Assembly (NCBI GenBank): GCA_025642065.1
Contig: JAODUP010000141.1
Location: 132,001-196,000 of the forward strand
Reading direction: 5' to 3'
Source: Paralvinella palmiformis
Lineage: Eukaryota; Annelida; Polychaeta; Terebellida; Alvinellidae
DNA: 64,000 bases
Both the position numbers and the translations under genes were made by a program. Numbering within the stretch: position 1 is the stretch's first letter; each line of letters begins with the position of its first letter. Below are positions 46,200-59,500 of this stretch, piece after piece. The notes beneath the pieces are model-generated. The model was not told the DNA's origin, ran no database searches, and saw only the letters and a list, made by a program, of their open reading frames with translations.

Positions 46200-47525
46200 C
46201 CAAGTGATTCGGACAAAGGACTCATTATAAAGATCCCTAAGAAAGGCAACCTCCAAGTCTGTGACTAGGAATCACACTCTTGTCCATTTCCAGCAAAGTA
46301 TTCTGTAGAATCCTTCTTGGAAGAATCGAGACAGCTATCGATAAGAAGCTGAAACAAGAACAAGCGGCATTCCGGAAGAGAAGAGGGTGCACTGACCAGA
46401 TATTTGCATTGAGAAACATCATAGAGCACTCTAAAATGGGGCTGCCCACTGTATATCAACTTCATTGATTTCAAAAAGGCCTTTGATAAATATCTACCAT
46501 GACACTCTGTGGAAGATCCTAAGATCCTGTGGAGTACATCTAAAGATTGTTTCACGGATAGAGACATTCTACAACCACTTTGAATGCAGTGTCATCCTCA
46601 GTAATACATCCTCTGAGTGGTTCCCAGTGAAATCGGGTGTTCGACAGGGATGCACCTTCTCACCCATCCTCTTTTTGGTCGTCATCGACTGGGTCATGCG
46701 GAAAACTACATCACGTAAACCCAGGGGTGTCCAGTGGACTATCTGTTCCCAGTTAGAAGACCTCGACATTGCTGATGACCTTGCATATCTATCAGTAAAG
46801 CTTGACCATCTGTAGGAAAAAAACTGATAGATTGGAGAGATATGCAAAACAAACTGGGCTTACCATCAATACATCCAAAACACAAGTAATGAGCATCAAC
46901 GCCAGACCAACCGCACCTGTTACCGTAAATGGTGAACCACTTGAGTTTGTACAGAACTTTACCTACCTGGGTAGTCTCATCAGCAAAGAACATGGGAGCC
47001 AAAAAGACATCAAGGCAAGGCTCGGTAAAGCCCGCTGTGCTTTCGCCAAACTGCAGAACATTTGGAAGTCTAACCAATACACCAACAAAATGAAGATAAG
47101 ACTTTACAACAGTAATGTGAAGTCCATCCTACTGTATGGCTCAGAGTGTTGGCGAGTGGATAAAGGGGACATGGCAAAGATCAATGCGTTCCATAATGGA
47201 TGTTTGAGAAAGATCTGCCGAATATTCTGGCCAAATAAAATTTCCAACGTGGAACTCTAAGACGACGGGTTGCAACAGTGCTGTCCTCGAAATCAAACGC
47301 CGACGACCGAGATGGTCAGGACACGTCCTAAGAATGCCTAAAGACAGCACTCCCAAAGTGGCACTAAGATGGACACTACCTGGAAAAAGGAAGCGAGGAC
47401 GGCCAAAGATGACATGGTGACAGACAGTAATGGCTGAGCTGAAAGAGAAGGGGTTGACATGGGATGAGGCTCAGGCCTCAGCTAAAGATAGGACCTTGTA
47501 GCAAAACATTGTTGTGGCCTCATGT
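46200..47525 (+). pseudogene. RTE-like non-LTR reverse transcriptase relic
   Basis: Pieces in order: LKQEQAAFRKRRGCTDQIFA, FIDFKKAFD, VKSGVRQGCTFSPILFLVVI, LDIADDLAYLS (A-D-D core), LTINTSKTQVMSINAR, FTYLGSLISKEHGSQKDIKA, VKSILLYGSECW and a C-terminal LRMPKDSTPKVALRW and GKRKRGRPK block. Frameshifts between 46470 and 46805 and near 47260, plus a stop near 47420, make it inactive. The RTE placement is inference. It differs from the L2 family at 7 kb and lacks an endonuclease, so it is 5'-truncated. Confidence 0.78.
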
Positions 47526-47610
47526 CCCACTGGGGATGAAGAGGATACGTGAAGTGATATAACCTGTTATCCATTTTCATACCATGATGTCGAGAAATGT
47601 ATAGTATTTT

Positions 47611-48048
47611 CACATTTTTAGGTGTTTATATGTAATTGTGTAGTGCTACCTTAGGCTTACCCCTATCAGAGAGCTTAAATATAGAGAGGCGTTACTCTTG
47701 CCTGCGCCATGTTGAATTTTGAACCGGTGGCGCCTCCAGCGACCGGAGGTATTTCTCAGATAAACAAAAGCTCTCTGGTTGTCCACATGTGATCGTGTAC
47801 ATGTGTGCGCATGGTTGAAATAAATTGCCAATATTAGTACTATATGTTACATGATCACATGATATCGAAGGAAACGAAGCTTTGAAACTGTAAATAAAGA
47901 ATTAAGTGATTCCACAGCCCAGTCACTTAATTAATTCATAACCTACAATTTGCGATCATTTGACAGCTGATCAGAACATAATTGAACGTGGTTTAGGTTA
48001 TTTCACAGCTTTGTGTGTGGAATTTTTTTTAAGTTCATTTAAATTCTA
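47611..48048 (-). repeat. Right arm of the long inverted repeat
   Basis: Reverse complement of the left arm. It begins at CACATTTTTAGGTGTTTATA and ends at AAATTCTA. It is the longer arm. The stretch just before it (47559-47610) plus its first 50 bp also occur in direct orientation at 46076-46196. Confidence 0.85.
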
Positions 48049-48049
48049 C

Positions 48050-50551
48050 ACCTCAATAATATAGACCATGCAATATAGGCCTGTCTAGCTGAGAACAAAG
48101 AATATACATGGAATATTAACAATGTGTATGTTTGCGTTAACATGTTAGAGATAGAGAAATTAGTACTTTCATACAATAAGCGGCATCAAATCTCTTGTGC
48201 CACGGGTTCATCTATAGTTACAATCAGTCATTTGTTATCAAATGGATAGAATAATCCAAATATAGTCCAGATCAGTGAACTGTTTAAAGTTAGACAGGAT
48301 ATACCCAGAGATGTAATAGACATATACATTGACTACTGTAACAGATAACACCAGTAAATCTGTAACCAAGAGATTGGCCTGTTTACATGGTATCTCATAA
48401 TCATAGAACTTCAAGGACTGAAACAGAACAATACCTTGTCAAATAATGACTTGAACCAAGTGCATACACAATATATAAACACATGTTTTCTTTTTTTTTC
48501 AAGTTGGTTAAAGAATTTGATTTGATATGCATTTAAATTATGAAGAGAAGTATACCAATTAAAGTACATGAGCTGAACATTCAAGTACTAATTCAGGTGC
48601 TGGTAATCCTTTTTTGTATTAAGATATGAAATGGGCTGACAAAATTTCATGGGTTTGATGCCTTGTTTCTTATCTAATTAATACCAATTTTCATCATTAA
48701 TATTTATAAATATTAATTACCATCACAGCTGGCCCTGTCTCCTGTATAGGTCTCCTATCTGTTAATACCTTCCTCTTTGATTTCAGTGGATGCATGCGGT
48801 GGATTTGGTACATCAAAAATAGTTGGAATAGCATTCTAGATAAGTTGTCTGTTTCATGAATTCCGTTTCAGTGAAATGCATATCATACATTCTACAATCA
48901 GTATTCAAGTAATTTAAATCTTTTCTCATCATATATCTGAACGACAACAATTAATAACCCATCTTTTACTTCTGTCAATAGAAAAAATAACAAAATGAAT
49001 GTTTCTACCACTAGTTGAGGTATTGAATAATTAATTTCATAACATTTAAATTATAAATAGAAGTTCATATGAATAAACTTGTACCAATTGCTTACGTTTA
49101 AAATTAAATATGGATACAGGCGATCATGTAAATACTCAGCTACTTATAATTATTGTAATTAGGGAAAAATTATCTGATTATAGTAATGTAATTTTAGAAG
49201 TCCAATTATATTATTAACAATAATAAAGTAAAATATACCTCCCACCCATAACATCTTCAGTGGCTCCAGTACATGTAACTGTAAGCTTATGTATATCTTA
49301 CATACCCATTTTGTGATTAATAGGTTGATATTGTTCAATAAAATTTTATAAGATTTTGTCTGAAACAAATATAGATCTATATCCATAGATCCTGCTTGGG
49401 CCTACTGCTTGGGTCATGTCAAGTAGGGGCGTGTCTACTTCAAATTGGTATGCTTATTTTTTAAATATCCGTTATTTAAAAAAAGCCAGATCATATCAAA
49501 TTTGTACACTAGCTTTCATTTCCTGTCGGGGATGTTTTTATTTGTGCATATTTTTTTTTCTGTTACTGCAGCCGAAAGCGGCGCAGAATGAAACATTGCC
49601 ATTAGGCGCCATATTAACGAAGGGAGCTGTCCGTGACAATCTACCTCCGGTCGCTAGGGCCCTGGCGCTCCATGAATTCAAAATGGCGTCCCATGTTAAA
49701 ACGCGAAGTAACATAGTCTTTGCCCATATATTCTGAAGGAAATTGACGTTTCTGTTAAATCTATAACACTGTTTTCCATTGTGACAATTCTAAAATTACA
49801 GTAATAAAAAATTCTTCACAAATCACATACTACTATAATTCTGTAATATTTCAGATCAACATTAATAAATTCTGGCCTATAAAATTAACAAGAAAATCCT
49901 GAAACTGTTTAACCGAGTGAGCGCATCGGCATGACTTAATTTCCACTGCACGCGAATTGCAAAAAAACACACGTATACTAAGTAATCTACTGCATAAGTC
50001 TATGATAAGAGTAAGAAACGTCTGTCACACTGAACAATCTGGAGTAACTGAAATTGTTTTTTATTACTTTAACCGAGTGTTGCACTGAACAAATTGTACT
50101 TTTCGCGGCATAAGGATGATGATGATTGATGGTTTTCGTTGTTGTCGTATTTACTAATTATTTTAATGATTTAAATGAACACATTATGATATATTTTCAG
50201 TTATATTCTTTTCAAAACGTTGGATTATGGCGTGACAGACTAAACTCATCATTAAATGCAGTTTCATCATATGAAAAAAATGATGAACTATGCAATATTA
50301 AACGAATAACACACAAAATTACAGTTATGTTTCTCCGCCAGATTTGAGGTAATAAAATACTAACAGCTGCAGACATTCCGTGTCGTCACGACAAGACGGT
50401 TGTCCGCTGAAGGGTCAAGGTCATCTTGCTACATTGTAGTGGGGCGTACCTCGATTTGTTAGCTGTGTTTTAGTAATAATTTTTCTCTGGCGACCGTAAG
50501 CGAAGAATCATATTATTCTTTGTACTACAATCGCATAACAGTGACGAAAAT
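48050..50551. other. Region upstream of GPD1
   Basis: Mostly AT-rich and unrecognised. At 49640-49695 a diverged copy of the core of the inverted-repeat arms occurs (ACCTCCGGTCGCT, GAATTCAAAATGGCG). The 200 bp before the GPD1 ATG hold no clear TATA box. Confidence 0.45.
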
Positions 50552-50595
50552 ATGGCTGAGCAAAAAAAGGTGTGCATTGTTGGATCAGGAAACTG
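50552..50595 (+). CDS. GPD1: GPD1 exon 1
   Basis: ATGGCTGAG begins residues 1-14 ([14 protein letters not shown]) plus two bases of the Trp codon. The ATG context is AATATGG, with G at +4. Donor CTG/GTAAGC, phase 2. Confidence 0.92.
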
Positions 50596-53500
50596 GTAAG
50601 CTAACTAACTCAGTAACTGGGATTTATTCTCCAATCTGATTGTGTTTTTGCCTAGCCAGGCGCTAGACTAGACTTCGCTGGATTCTTCACTCTTCAAAGT
50701 CTCTTGTCACTTGTGGCTTGTCAGCCGTTCGGATTAATGAAGACGAATTAAAGACTTATAGGACTCTGAATGACGCAATATCTCCGACCATCATTAATGA
50801 TACTATATTCTTGGTTGCTTTGTTAGTTTATGTAGTTTGGCCAACTTAGTTTAGAAAAAGAAAAATTAAATTAAAAAAAGGGATTAACAAGAATTACATC
50901 AGATGAGTCATAGCATTTTATTCGACGTTTGTTGTGCTTTCTAAGTTGTTGTTTAACAATTGATTTTAGCATACTAAAATGAGAATGGACTGTCGCATTC
51001 AACATGACAGCCAAACAATATCTTGATTGGCTGTCATGTTTAAAGTGACAGCATTGATTTCCCAGTAACTATGTTAGTTGCGGCTAATTATGAAGTAGTT
51101 CCATAGAATTCTGTCCCCTAAACCCCAATTATTCAAAAACTACATTGGCTATCTTTTAGACAGCGTATCCATTTCAAGATTTTATTAATAACTTATAAAT
51201 CTATTAATGATTTGGCATCAGAATACCTGTGTGAACTGGTGTCCATTAGAAAGTCATCCCGAAAACTCAGGTCATCCGGTCAGATACTATTGCAGGTGCC
51301 AATGTCTCGGCTCACATCATGTGGTGATTGTGCATTTAGTGTTGCAGCCCCCACTTTGTGGAATAGGTTGCCAGCAGATATTAGAAATCCGTCATCTTTT
51401 GGAAATTTGTAATTTGTTCTAAAAACACACTGTTCAAGGTCACTTTCACAGATAAATAATTATTATCTTTTAAATCACTTAGAAGGTTTTTACAGACAAA
51501 TAATTTGGGTATTATTATATTACATATTATTTGTACAGTGCATTTGAATGGCTCCTGCTAGTAAGGGCACTTATTAAATATACATTAATATTATTTGTGA
51601 AGGTGTTTCATTAACTTATTTACTGTTTCATTGTATTTTTAAGTATCTTTTATTTTAGGTGATGCCCGTTGAAAAATAATTTTTTTCATCCTTTAGCAAA
51701 GATTAATATCTAACTTTCTCAAGAAATAGTGCTATGTATCAGGTGAGCCAAGTGCATTTATAACGTAAACAGGTATTTCTTCAGCTTGACTAGAATCCCC
51801 ACATTTTTAGCTAAATGTTGGTGCTAAAATAAGAATATGGTTTGATTTATGGGACACATAAAATGTGCCCATCCTTTATGGTTTCCCAGGAGGTCCTATT
51901 AATTTGTATTTGGGCTTTGTTGAATCAAGAGCAGGAATCTATGTTTTCAACAAATAAATGCACAGACTAGAGATACCAGTAAGAAATATAACCACAATTG
52001 GCAGACATCATGGTTATTGAGAATTAATAGGGAATTATGGCAGCTAAAATATTAATTGTATCTATGCAGGCTTATTGTATAATACTTAGTAGGTTACCTC
52101 AATCTATACAAGCACATGAAAATATATTGTTTGTTTAGTTGTACATTTTCACATGCAAATATCAGGTTTTGTTTTAAACACCTGTTTTTATTACAAACCT
52201 TAATTACACAAAGATAAATGACAGTTTGACCCCAATATATACATATTCTGCCAATTAAAATATCTTGCTAATTGTTCACATGTGTGTGCAGGGTGTGAAA
52301 TAGGTTCACAATCTTTTCTAGCCCACAGAATCATTATACATTAAACTGTGTTCAGTAACTTTTTTGTCAGCTCAGAAATTTTCACTTGCTTGACTTCATT
52401 GGTTTTAAGGTGATTAGTGTTTACTTATTTTAGGCAGCATACCAAAATGTATATGATTCAGACATGGGGTCAACTCCATTTGGTCAGTTCCAATTCCATA
52501 AACAAATTGATCAATTCCACTTATGGGGTTGACCATCAATTCCAGAAATAAATTGACCCCACGTCTGGCCCTTTTTGGGGTAAAATCTTAGCAAGAAATA
52601 ATGTCATTGCTTATTCTGTGCAAAAGGAGAAGTTAAATGGTAGATAACGTTTGTAAACATAATCAATTCTAAACAAATCCAATTTTGTAATTGATAATCA
52701 GTTACAGAATTAAATCGACCCGAGGTCTGATATGATTATTAATCAATGTCTTTGTGCTAAATACATCCTAACTGTGGCAATTCTCATAATTTACAGCTCC
52801 ATAAAATTATGTATTCTATTTTTGATTGGTCTAGGTGTGTGAAGATCTAAAGGTCAATTATAGTTGTTTAATACAATGATGAATGCCATGCCTAGGACAA
52901 AATTTAGCTCCAGGTTTTGATTGTAGATAGTTATGATAATTTGACTGAATCTCACAATGACTCATTCCCAGAAGTGAACATTAATGGTGAGAGTTTGTTA
53001 TAACTGAGCACAATCCCACAATAACTCGATCCCAGAAGTGAGCATCAGTGATGAGAGTTTACTGACATTCAGTTTGAATCTTGATGGCAAAGGTCAGGTT
53101 TGAACGCAAAAAAGTTTAGTAACCTTTCTAGGCCTTTCTATAGTTTTTAGTATTAGTATAGTAATCAATTTCCCATTTCAGTATGGTATGTGTGGCTGAA
53201 AATATTAAATGGAGATACACCATAAATCTATCCAGTATATGATATTATCTCATAGAAATACATATAGTTGTGGAGAAAAAAAGGTTTGCCTGAATACCAA
53301 TTCAGAGAATGATTGCCTTAATAGTGTATGTTAATTTACATATAGAAACTTATACAGCTATGTGATTTATCATGTTTGGTGTGTTCCATGAGCACCGGTG
53401 GCCAGCAGAATTGCCATCTACAGCTTGTTGGATTGCCAGGTACTGAGTACATTGTATCATTATTTTTTCTTTCACGTTTTCGGGGCACAAGAATGATTCG

Positions 53501-56500
53501 GTTTGATCAAATCCGGAAGAAGTTGCTCCCATCTGATATATTCGACCTGTGTACGCTGTATTAGTTCTTGTCAATGGTGACACCTTGATGAGTTTTGATA
53601 CACTATCAATATAATATTCGGGATCTTCAATTTGCTTTGCGTTTGAAAATGTAGAAGTAGTGCAATTTAAACGATATTTTAGACACTGGAAAATGGTTCT
53701 TGACTCAAGTCTGAACAATGCACGAAACTTATCAAGAATGCCACCAGTGAGTGGAGAAGAAGCGATGTGAGGTATCTGTCACATGTGCAGCAGCTTCCCA
53801 AGATTGGTGGTGCTGATGGTAGTGATGTCTGCTACAATGTTAGCTGTGTCAGCCAGGGTAGGGTTTGTTACCCTAAAAAAAACTATTTTTTACGTTACTT
53901 CGTAAAAATCTGTTATTAACTGTAAAAACATGAACAAACACTGTGTAACTAAGTAAACTCACTCACATGCATATCACAAACATACACATATAGAAAAAAC
54001 GAAATGTGATTTATCATGTTTGGTGTGTTCCATGAGCACCGGTGGCCAGCAGAATTGCCATCTACAGCTTGTTGGATTGCCAGGTACTGAGTACATTGTA
54101 TCATTATTTTTTCTTTCACGTTTTCGGGGCACAAGAATGATTCGGTTTGATCAAATCCGGAAGAAGTTGCTCCCATCTGATATATTCGACCTGTGTACGC
54201 TGTATTAGTTCTTGTCAATGGTGACACCTTGATGAGTTTTCATACACTATCAATATAATATTCGGGATCTTCAATTTGCTTTGCGTTTGAAAATGTAGAA
54301 GTAGTGCAATTTAAACGATATTTTAGACACTGGAAAATGGTTCTTGACTCAAGTCTGAACAATGCAAGAAACTTACCAAGAATGCCACCAGTGAGTGGAG
54401 AAGAAGTGATGTGAGGTATCTGTCACATGTGCAGCAGCTTCCCAAGATTGGTGGTGCTGATGGTAGTGATGTCTGCTACAATGTTAGCTGTGTCAGCCAG
54501 GGTAGGGTTTGTTACCCTAAAAAAACTATTTTTACGTTACTTCGTAAAAATCTGTTATTAACTGTAAAAACATGAACAAACACTGTGTAACTAAGTAAAC
54601 TCACTCACATGCATATCACAAACATACACATATAGAAAAAACGAAATGTTTTTTTATACTATTAGTATTACCTTAAATATTGGCACATAAATAAAATGTA
54701 GATCGTGACATATCAGATATTAACTACTCGGTGGAAATAAAATTAGACATAACATCAACATGGTTAATATTCTAATTCAACTGTTCCCCTTCAGCATTCT
54801 GTAGCAGAATACCAGCACAAGGGCTGTGTTATTGCCAAGAGATTGCGAATTATGGTATGAATATTGCCAAAATTTGAAAAAAAATCCTCTCGATGGATGT
54901 AGATGAAGCTGGGCATGATAGCAGCTTGACGGCTGATGTAACAAAGTCACTTGGCAATCGATTTGAGGGCCTTCCACCAATTAACTGGGGAGATACATGG
55001 AAGGAAACGGTGACGTTTGTGCTTGGTAGTTTATCATCACTGTGATGAATTTTGTAATATAATCCACTCATTGACAATGCCCAATTGTTTTCTTGTTTGA
55101 TGGGCACCTCTAAATGTGGGATGAAGCATGTATGCCACTAAATGTTCATCAAAGACAGCCTGCTTGAATCGTTTTTCTACAAGCTTGATGGTTGGAGAGC
55201 TGGATCAGATAATAAGTTGAGCCACTCGTGACAAACATCTGCTATACCACACTTATTGCTTGGACAGTTGTCCAGTGCTTTTGCAACTGGGCATAATTGT
55301 GCTGCCAGATCATGGACGTTTCTGAACCATTTGAAATCCTGAATTTTACAGACAACTGACACGTCAATGTCGACCTCACGATCTTGAACAATTTTCATGT
55401 ACCGGTAGTGGCTCCCATTCTTCATGATAGCAGAGGGCATTAACTCCGTCTTGAACAAGCGTTGCATTGTCACATCCCTGCAGATCAGCCCTCATCTGTT
55501 CAAATTGTGAGTTGAGATGTGTGCTAAGTGGAGACAGGTCTGGGTCATAATGTAAATAATATTGTAAAGCGCCTTAGAGCAGCTTCTAGCTGAATAGGGC
55601 ACTATATAAATATCACATATTATTATTATATCTGTTCACTGAGTTGCTCTGTTACTGTGTTCAGTAAAGGGCCAGCAACAGCTTTACTAGACGGGGGAAC
55701 ATATCCAGGCCTGAGCATCTTGACTACTTTCACAAACTGATCATGATCTGCAATAGAGAATGGCAAATTGCATGTCCAAAACAGCTTCGCGATTTCAATG
55801 TCCATGACTGTCAGTTGGGCTGTTTTTATACATTCGGAAATAAAGACAGAAACGCCATGATTTTTGGGGTAATTAAGTCACTAATACAATGACAATAGGT
55901 GTCTGAGTGTGAGGTGGGGGATCAGCAGACCAGGGGATTAGCAATTGGGCTCATAAGTTATGGTCATACATTCAGTGAGTGTCACCTAAGATTGGTGATT
56001 AGGGTATCATCGGACAATTGCATCCAGTTGGGATTTGATTTTGTGCTTGGTGATTATTAATTGCCAAATTAGGTTTTGTGGGCTTTCTATATCAATTAAA
56101 TACACATATTTATTTAACTGATCAATGCATTATACAATATGTAGTAATACTAACAATATGTTGCAATGAACAGGCATTAGTAACACTTGATATTATTGTG
56201 ATTATAAGTTTTTTTTACAATTCATTTTTACATGATGTTAAATAACATCTGTGTAAAAAAACCTGCCAACCCTGGTGTGCAGGTTGACCTGTTAGATCCA
56301 GTGTGGGTGGCATAATGCACTTCAGTTTACAATGTTGTCATTTATTTAAAAAAGAACCTTACCTAAGATACTGATTCAGATTGAGATTACATTGATAGTG
56401 GAATATTTCTTTCTGTTGGAACAGTGAAAAAAATGCATGATGTAATATAAGTAATTTAGGTGCATTAATGCACAGCAGCCAGGCTTTGCCACTACATTTG

Positions 56501-59500
56501 TTGTGTACATCAGCCACAATTGCCTATTAGTATCTGTGACTAGTTCAAGGCACACAGCTGTCACCAGATATGAAGACTAATCATCGTTAGATCATTCTCA
56601 ATTAGTTTGCATTCAAAACTCGGTTCTAATTATTTTGCACTTCAAAAATCCTAATTATAAAGACAATCACTTTGTTTCACTTGGTGTAGTATAAACAGAC
56701 ATTTTGACTTGCATACATTTTTGTTTTATAAATATATGATGATGTACAAAATAGGTCTGATACAGTGCCATCTTAACGACAGTTTTTGAGAACACAGCAT
56801 AAAACCATTCTTGACACAAGATGCACTTGGTCTAGTTGGACCACAGATCGCTACCACCTGAGTTTAAAGCTCGGTGTGGACATATCTGAAGGGTGTTTCA
56901 TCTTTGACTTTGCTTCATTACCTTTGGATGTCGCTCGGCCCATTTAGCCTACCATGTGCACAAAAGTGGCCGTAAAAACATCAATCATCATCACCTTTTA
57001 CAGTGATCCATGCCTTTGTTTCATCTCGTATTTGGACTATTTCAACTCTTGCCTATGATGCAGTGTATATATTTCACAGATTTATTAATAGATTATAAAC
57101 CCACCGATGACACATTGACAGGTTTAAATATGAACAAGAGCTTTGACCAATCTGTTGTCTATAACTGTGTAAGAAAATCCAGTAAGATAATATTATCAGT
57201 GTTTGTGTCCGGTCATTCTTTTACTAGATAAATTTGTTATATTTGTTATGGAATGGGATTATAGTAGGAAATGTGTTATTAGACAATACAAAATTTGGAT
57301 TTTTGGTAACGAAGGTTGAGATGGCTGTCTGTCTACATAAATAGATAAACATTGAGAAAACTTGATTGCACTAATGAAACCCCAGAAGCTCTACAGGCGC
57401 ACAGTCATTAAACTTTATTTGCACATATAATATATACTCTCTCCCTTCCCGGGCGTCTCCATGATCTAGTTGGTAGCGCATTAGACCACATATCACTACC
57501 ACCTTAGTTCAGATCTCGGCGTCGGCATATCTGAAGGGTATTTCATCTTTGATTCATTACGTTTGGATGTTGCTCAGCGCATTTAGCCTACCATGTGAAC
57601 AAAACTGGTCGTGAAACATCAAGCATCACCCCTTTCTACCCCCCCCCCCTTGATCGTTGTGTGTGTGTCCCTTCGGCCTTGAACCATAGGGTGGCCAGAC
57701 GTCCGGCTTTTGGGTCGGTCTTCCTCCATCCGGCGTCAACTTAAGCTGGACATGTTTTGATCTTCACATATTGTAACAGAACCTTAATTTCTCAGAAGAT
57801 TGTCCAGCCGTGTACAGAAAACTCGTACGGAATTTTTAGCACATCTGCTCCAATTGGGTTAAATATATTGATATTCATTTATTTTACTTCTGTGTGCAAT
57901 AATAAACGGTGTTTCTAAATGCTCTGTGTATGTGCACATGTAATTAAATTGATAGTCTACGACCATGCACGTCCTCCTTTTGGGAACATCGTGTCCTCCT
58001 TTTTAGAAAATTAGAAATGGCCACCGGCTACACGCACACAAATCCCTTTTGATCTCAGTTGTTTCTGTCATACTACTATGATCACAAGTAACCACACTTG
58101 ATAATAAAAAGACCAACGATGAAGGTCTTTTGAAGGGGACACAGATTACAACAGCTGCTTTGAGATGATGTCTTCAACAAACTGTTGACATTAGGGGTTG
58201 TCTCAAAACAGCGATGTCGGATATCAGACGAAATTACTTTGGGGGGGGGGTCCGAGACAGTTTCATCTCATCGAACATCGACTTGTTTTGCTTCGGTCAT
58301 TCGTGCCACCCTAATTTGTTTGTGGACAGAGAAAATGATCGCACCATGACTTTCCTGTCGATGCATTTCCCCACCTACATTTTTAATAGGTCATGTGATA
58401 TGAGCCAAAAAAAATGTATTGAGTGTGTGCAGTTTCATTTTAATATATATGCAATCTTAATTTGAATATCTGCAGTCATTATTTAAATGTTGGTAAATAG
58501 ACATACTGTCTTATATGTGTGGGTGCATGTGTGTTATCTTTTTTAATCCCACAATTATTCATATTATCAAGTATATCAATTGTTTTGATGATTTCTGATG
58601 TGTTGAAAAACATAATAGTTTGTAATCTTATTGTTATTCAAATTTAATGGATACAACAAAATGATTGAGTGTGAATCTGTGTTGATCGATTTCTGTGTTG
58701 CCGTATTTCATATATTGATACCATTATCAATGTTTGCCAACTTTCATCTGAGGGGGGGTCTGAGGCCAGATGAAAGTAATTTCATCTGTGATTGGACAGT
58801 GATGTTCTGAGATGACCACTTAATCATTTGTGATTTGATTGGTGTTAGTGTTTTATTATTGTACTAAGTACATGATTGTCAAGGATACTGTTGGTTCACA
58901 TACATTAAATGGGGGGGAAAGAGGCTCCATGATCTAACTGGTAGCACGTTGGATCACAGATGACCACCACCCGTGTTCGAATCTCGGCATGGGCATATCT
59001 GAAGGGTGTTTCATCATTGATTTTCCTTCATTATCTTATGGGGTTTGTTCAGCTCATTTAGCCTACCATGTGCACAAAAGTGGCCGTAAAGCATAAATCT
59101 TCACATACACTAAGATATATGTATGGGGTTTGTATTTGAAGTCAGACAGTATTAATAAACAGATAATCCAACTATTTGGGGTATATATGTGTGTGGTTCC
59201 GGCCCTGATTATAACCAACATTTGTGTACTTTATTCAACAGTTAAATTATTCTGATGTCCCCTCAGGTCATCAAGTGCCCATTTGAATGCTGCAGACACA
59301 CTGGATGTTATTAATAGGAGGAATGGACTCTGAGCTAAATTAATCTCTTTCTCTCTCTTTGGCACGTGCTCATTTATAATTGGAGTGATGATATTTTTGA
59401 TGTGATGGCTTTGTTGATATCTGTTATCACTATATTAAAGTATCTATTATAATTACTGAGTGATAAGCTAACTATAAGCTGTACCTGTGGCTTACTGTAT

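Larger units (their letters stand above)
42253..47610. other. Interior of the inverted-repeat unit: mosaic of relics
   Basis: From left: a CpG-rich stretch with a CRE (42365-42372), a short open frame of unknown status (42543-42725), a family B SINE body (43462-43615), AT-rich sequence, a hAT-like relic (44580-44870), a pair of inverted 13-mers (44885 and 45903) and the RTE-like relic (46200-47525). No intact gene was found. Confidence 0.6.

Noticed and set aside
46076..47661. LTRs flanking the RTE-like relic (direct repeats at 46076-46196 and 47559-47661)
   Set aside because: The RT is of non-LTR type, the repeats have no TG..CA ends, and they are parts of the inverted-repeat unit.
49416..49736. 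106-codon frame upstream of GPD1
   Set aside because: It runs across the repeat core shared with the inverted-repeat arms; the frame is probably incidental.
52287..52310. 3' end of the hAT element at CAGGGTGTGAAATAGG
   Set aside because: The 8-bp flanks (TGTGTGTG and GTGTGCAG) do not match and the sequence shares only CAGGGT with the 5' end.
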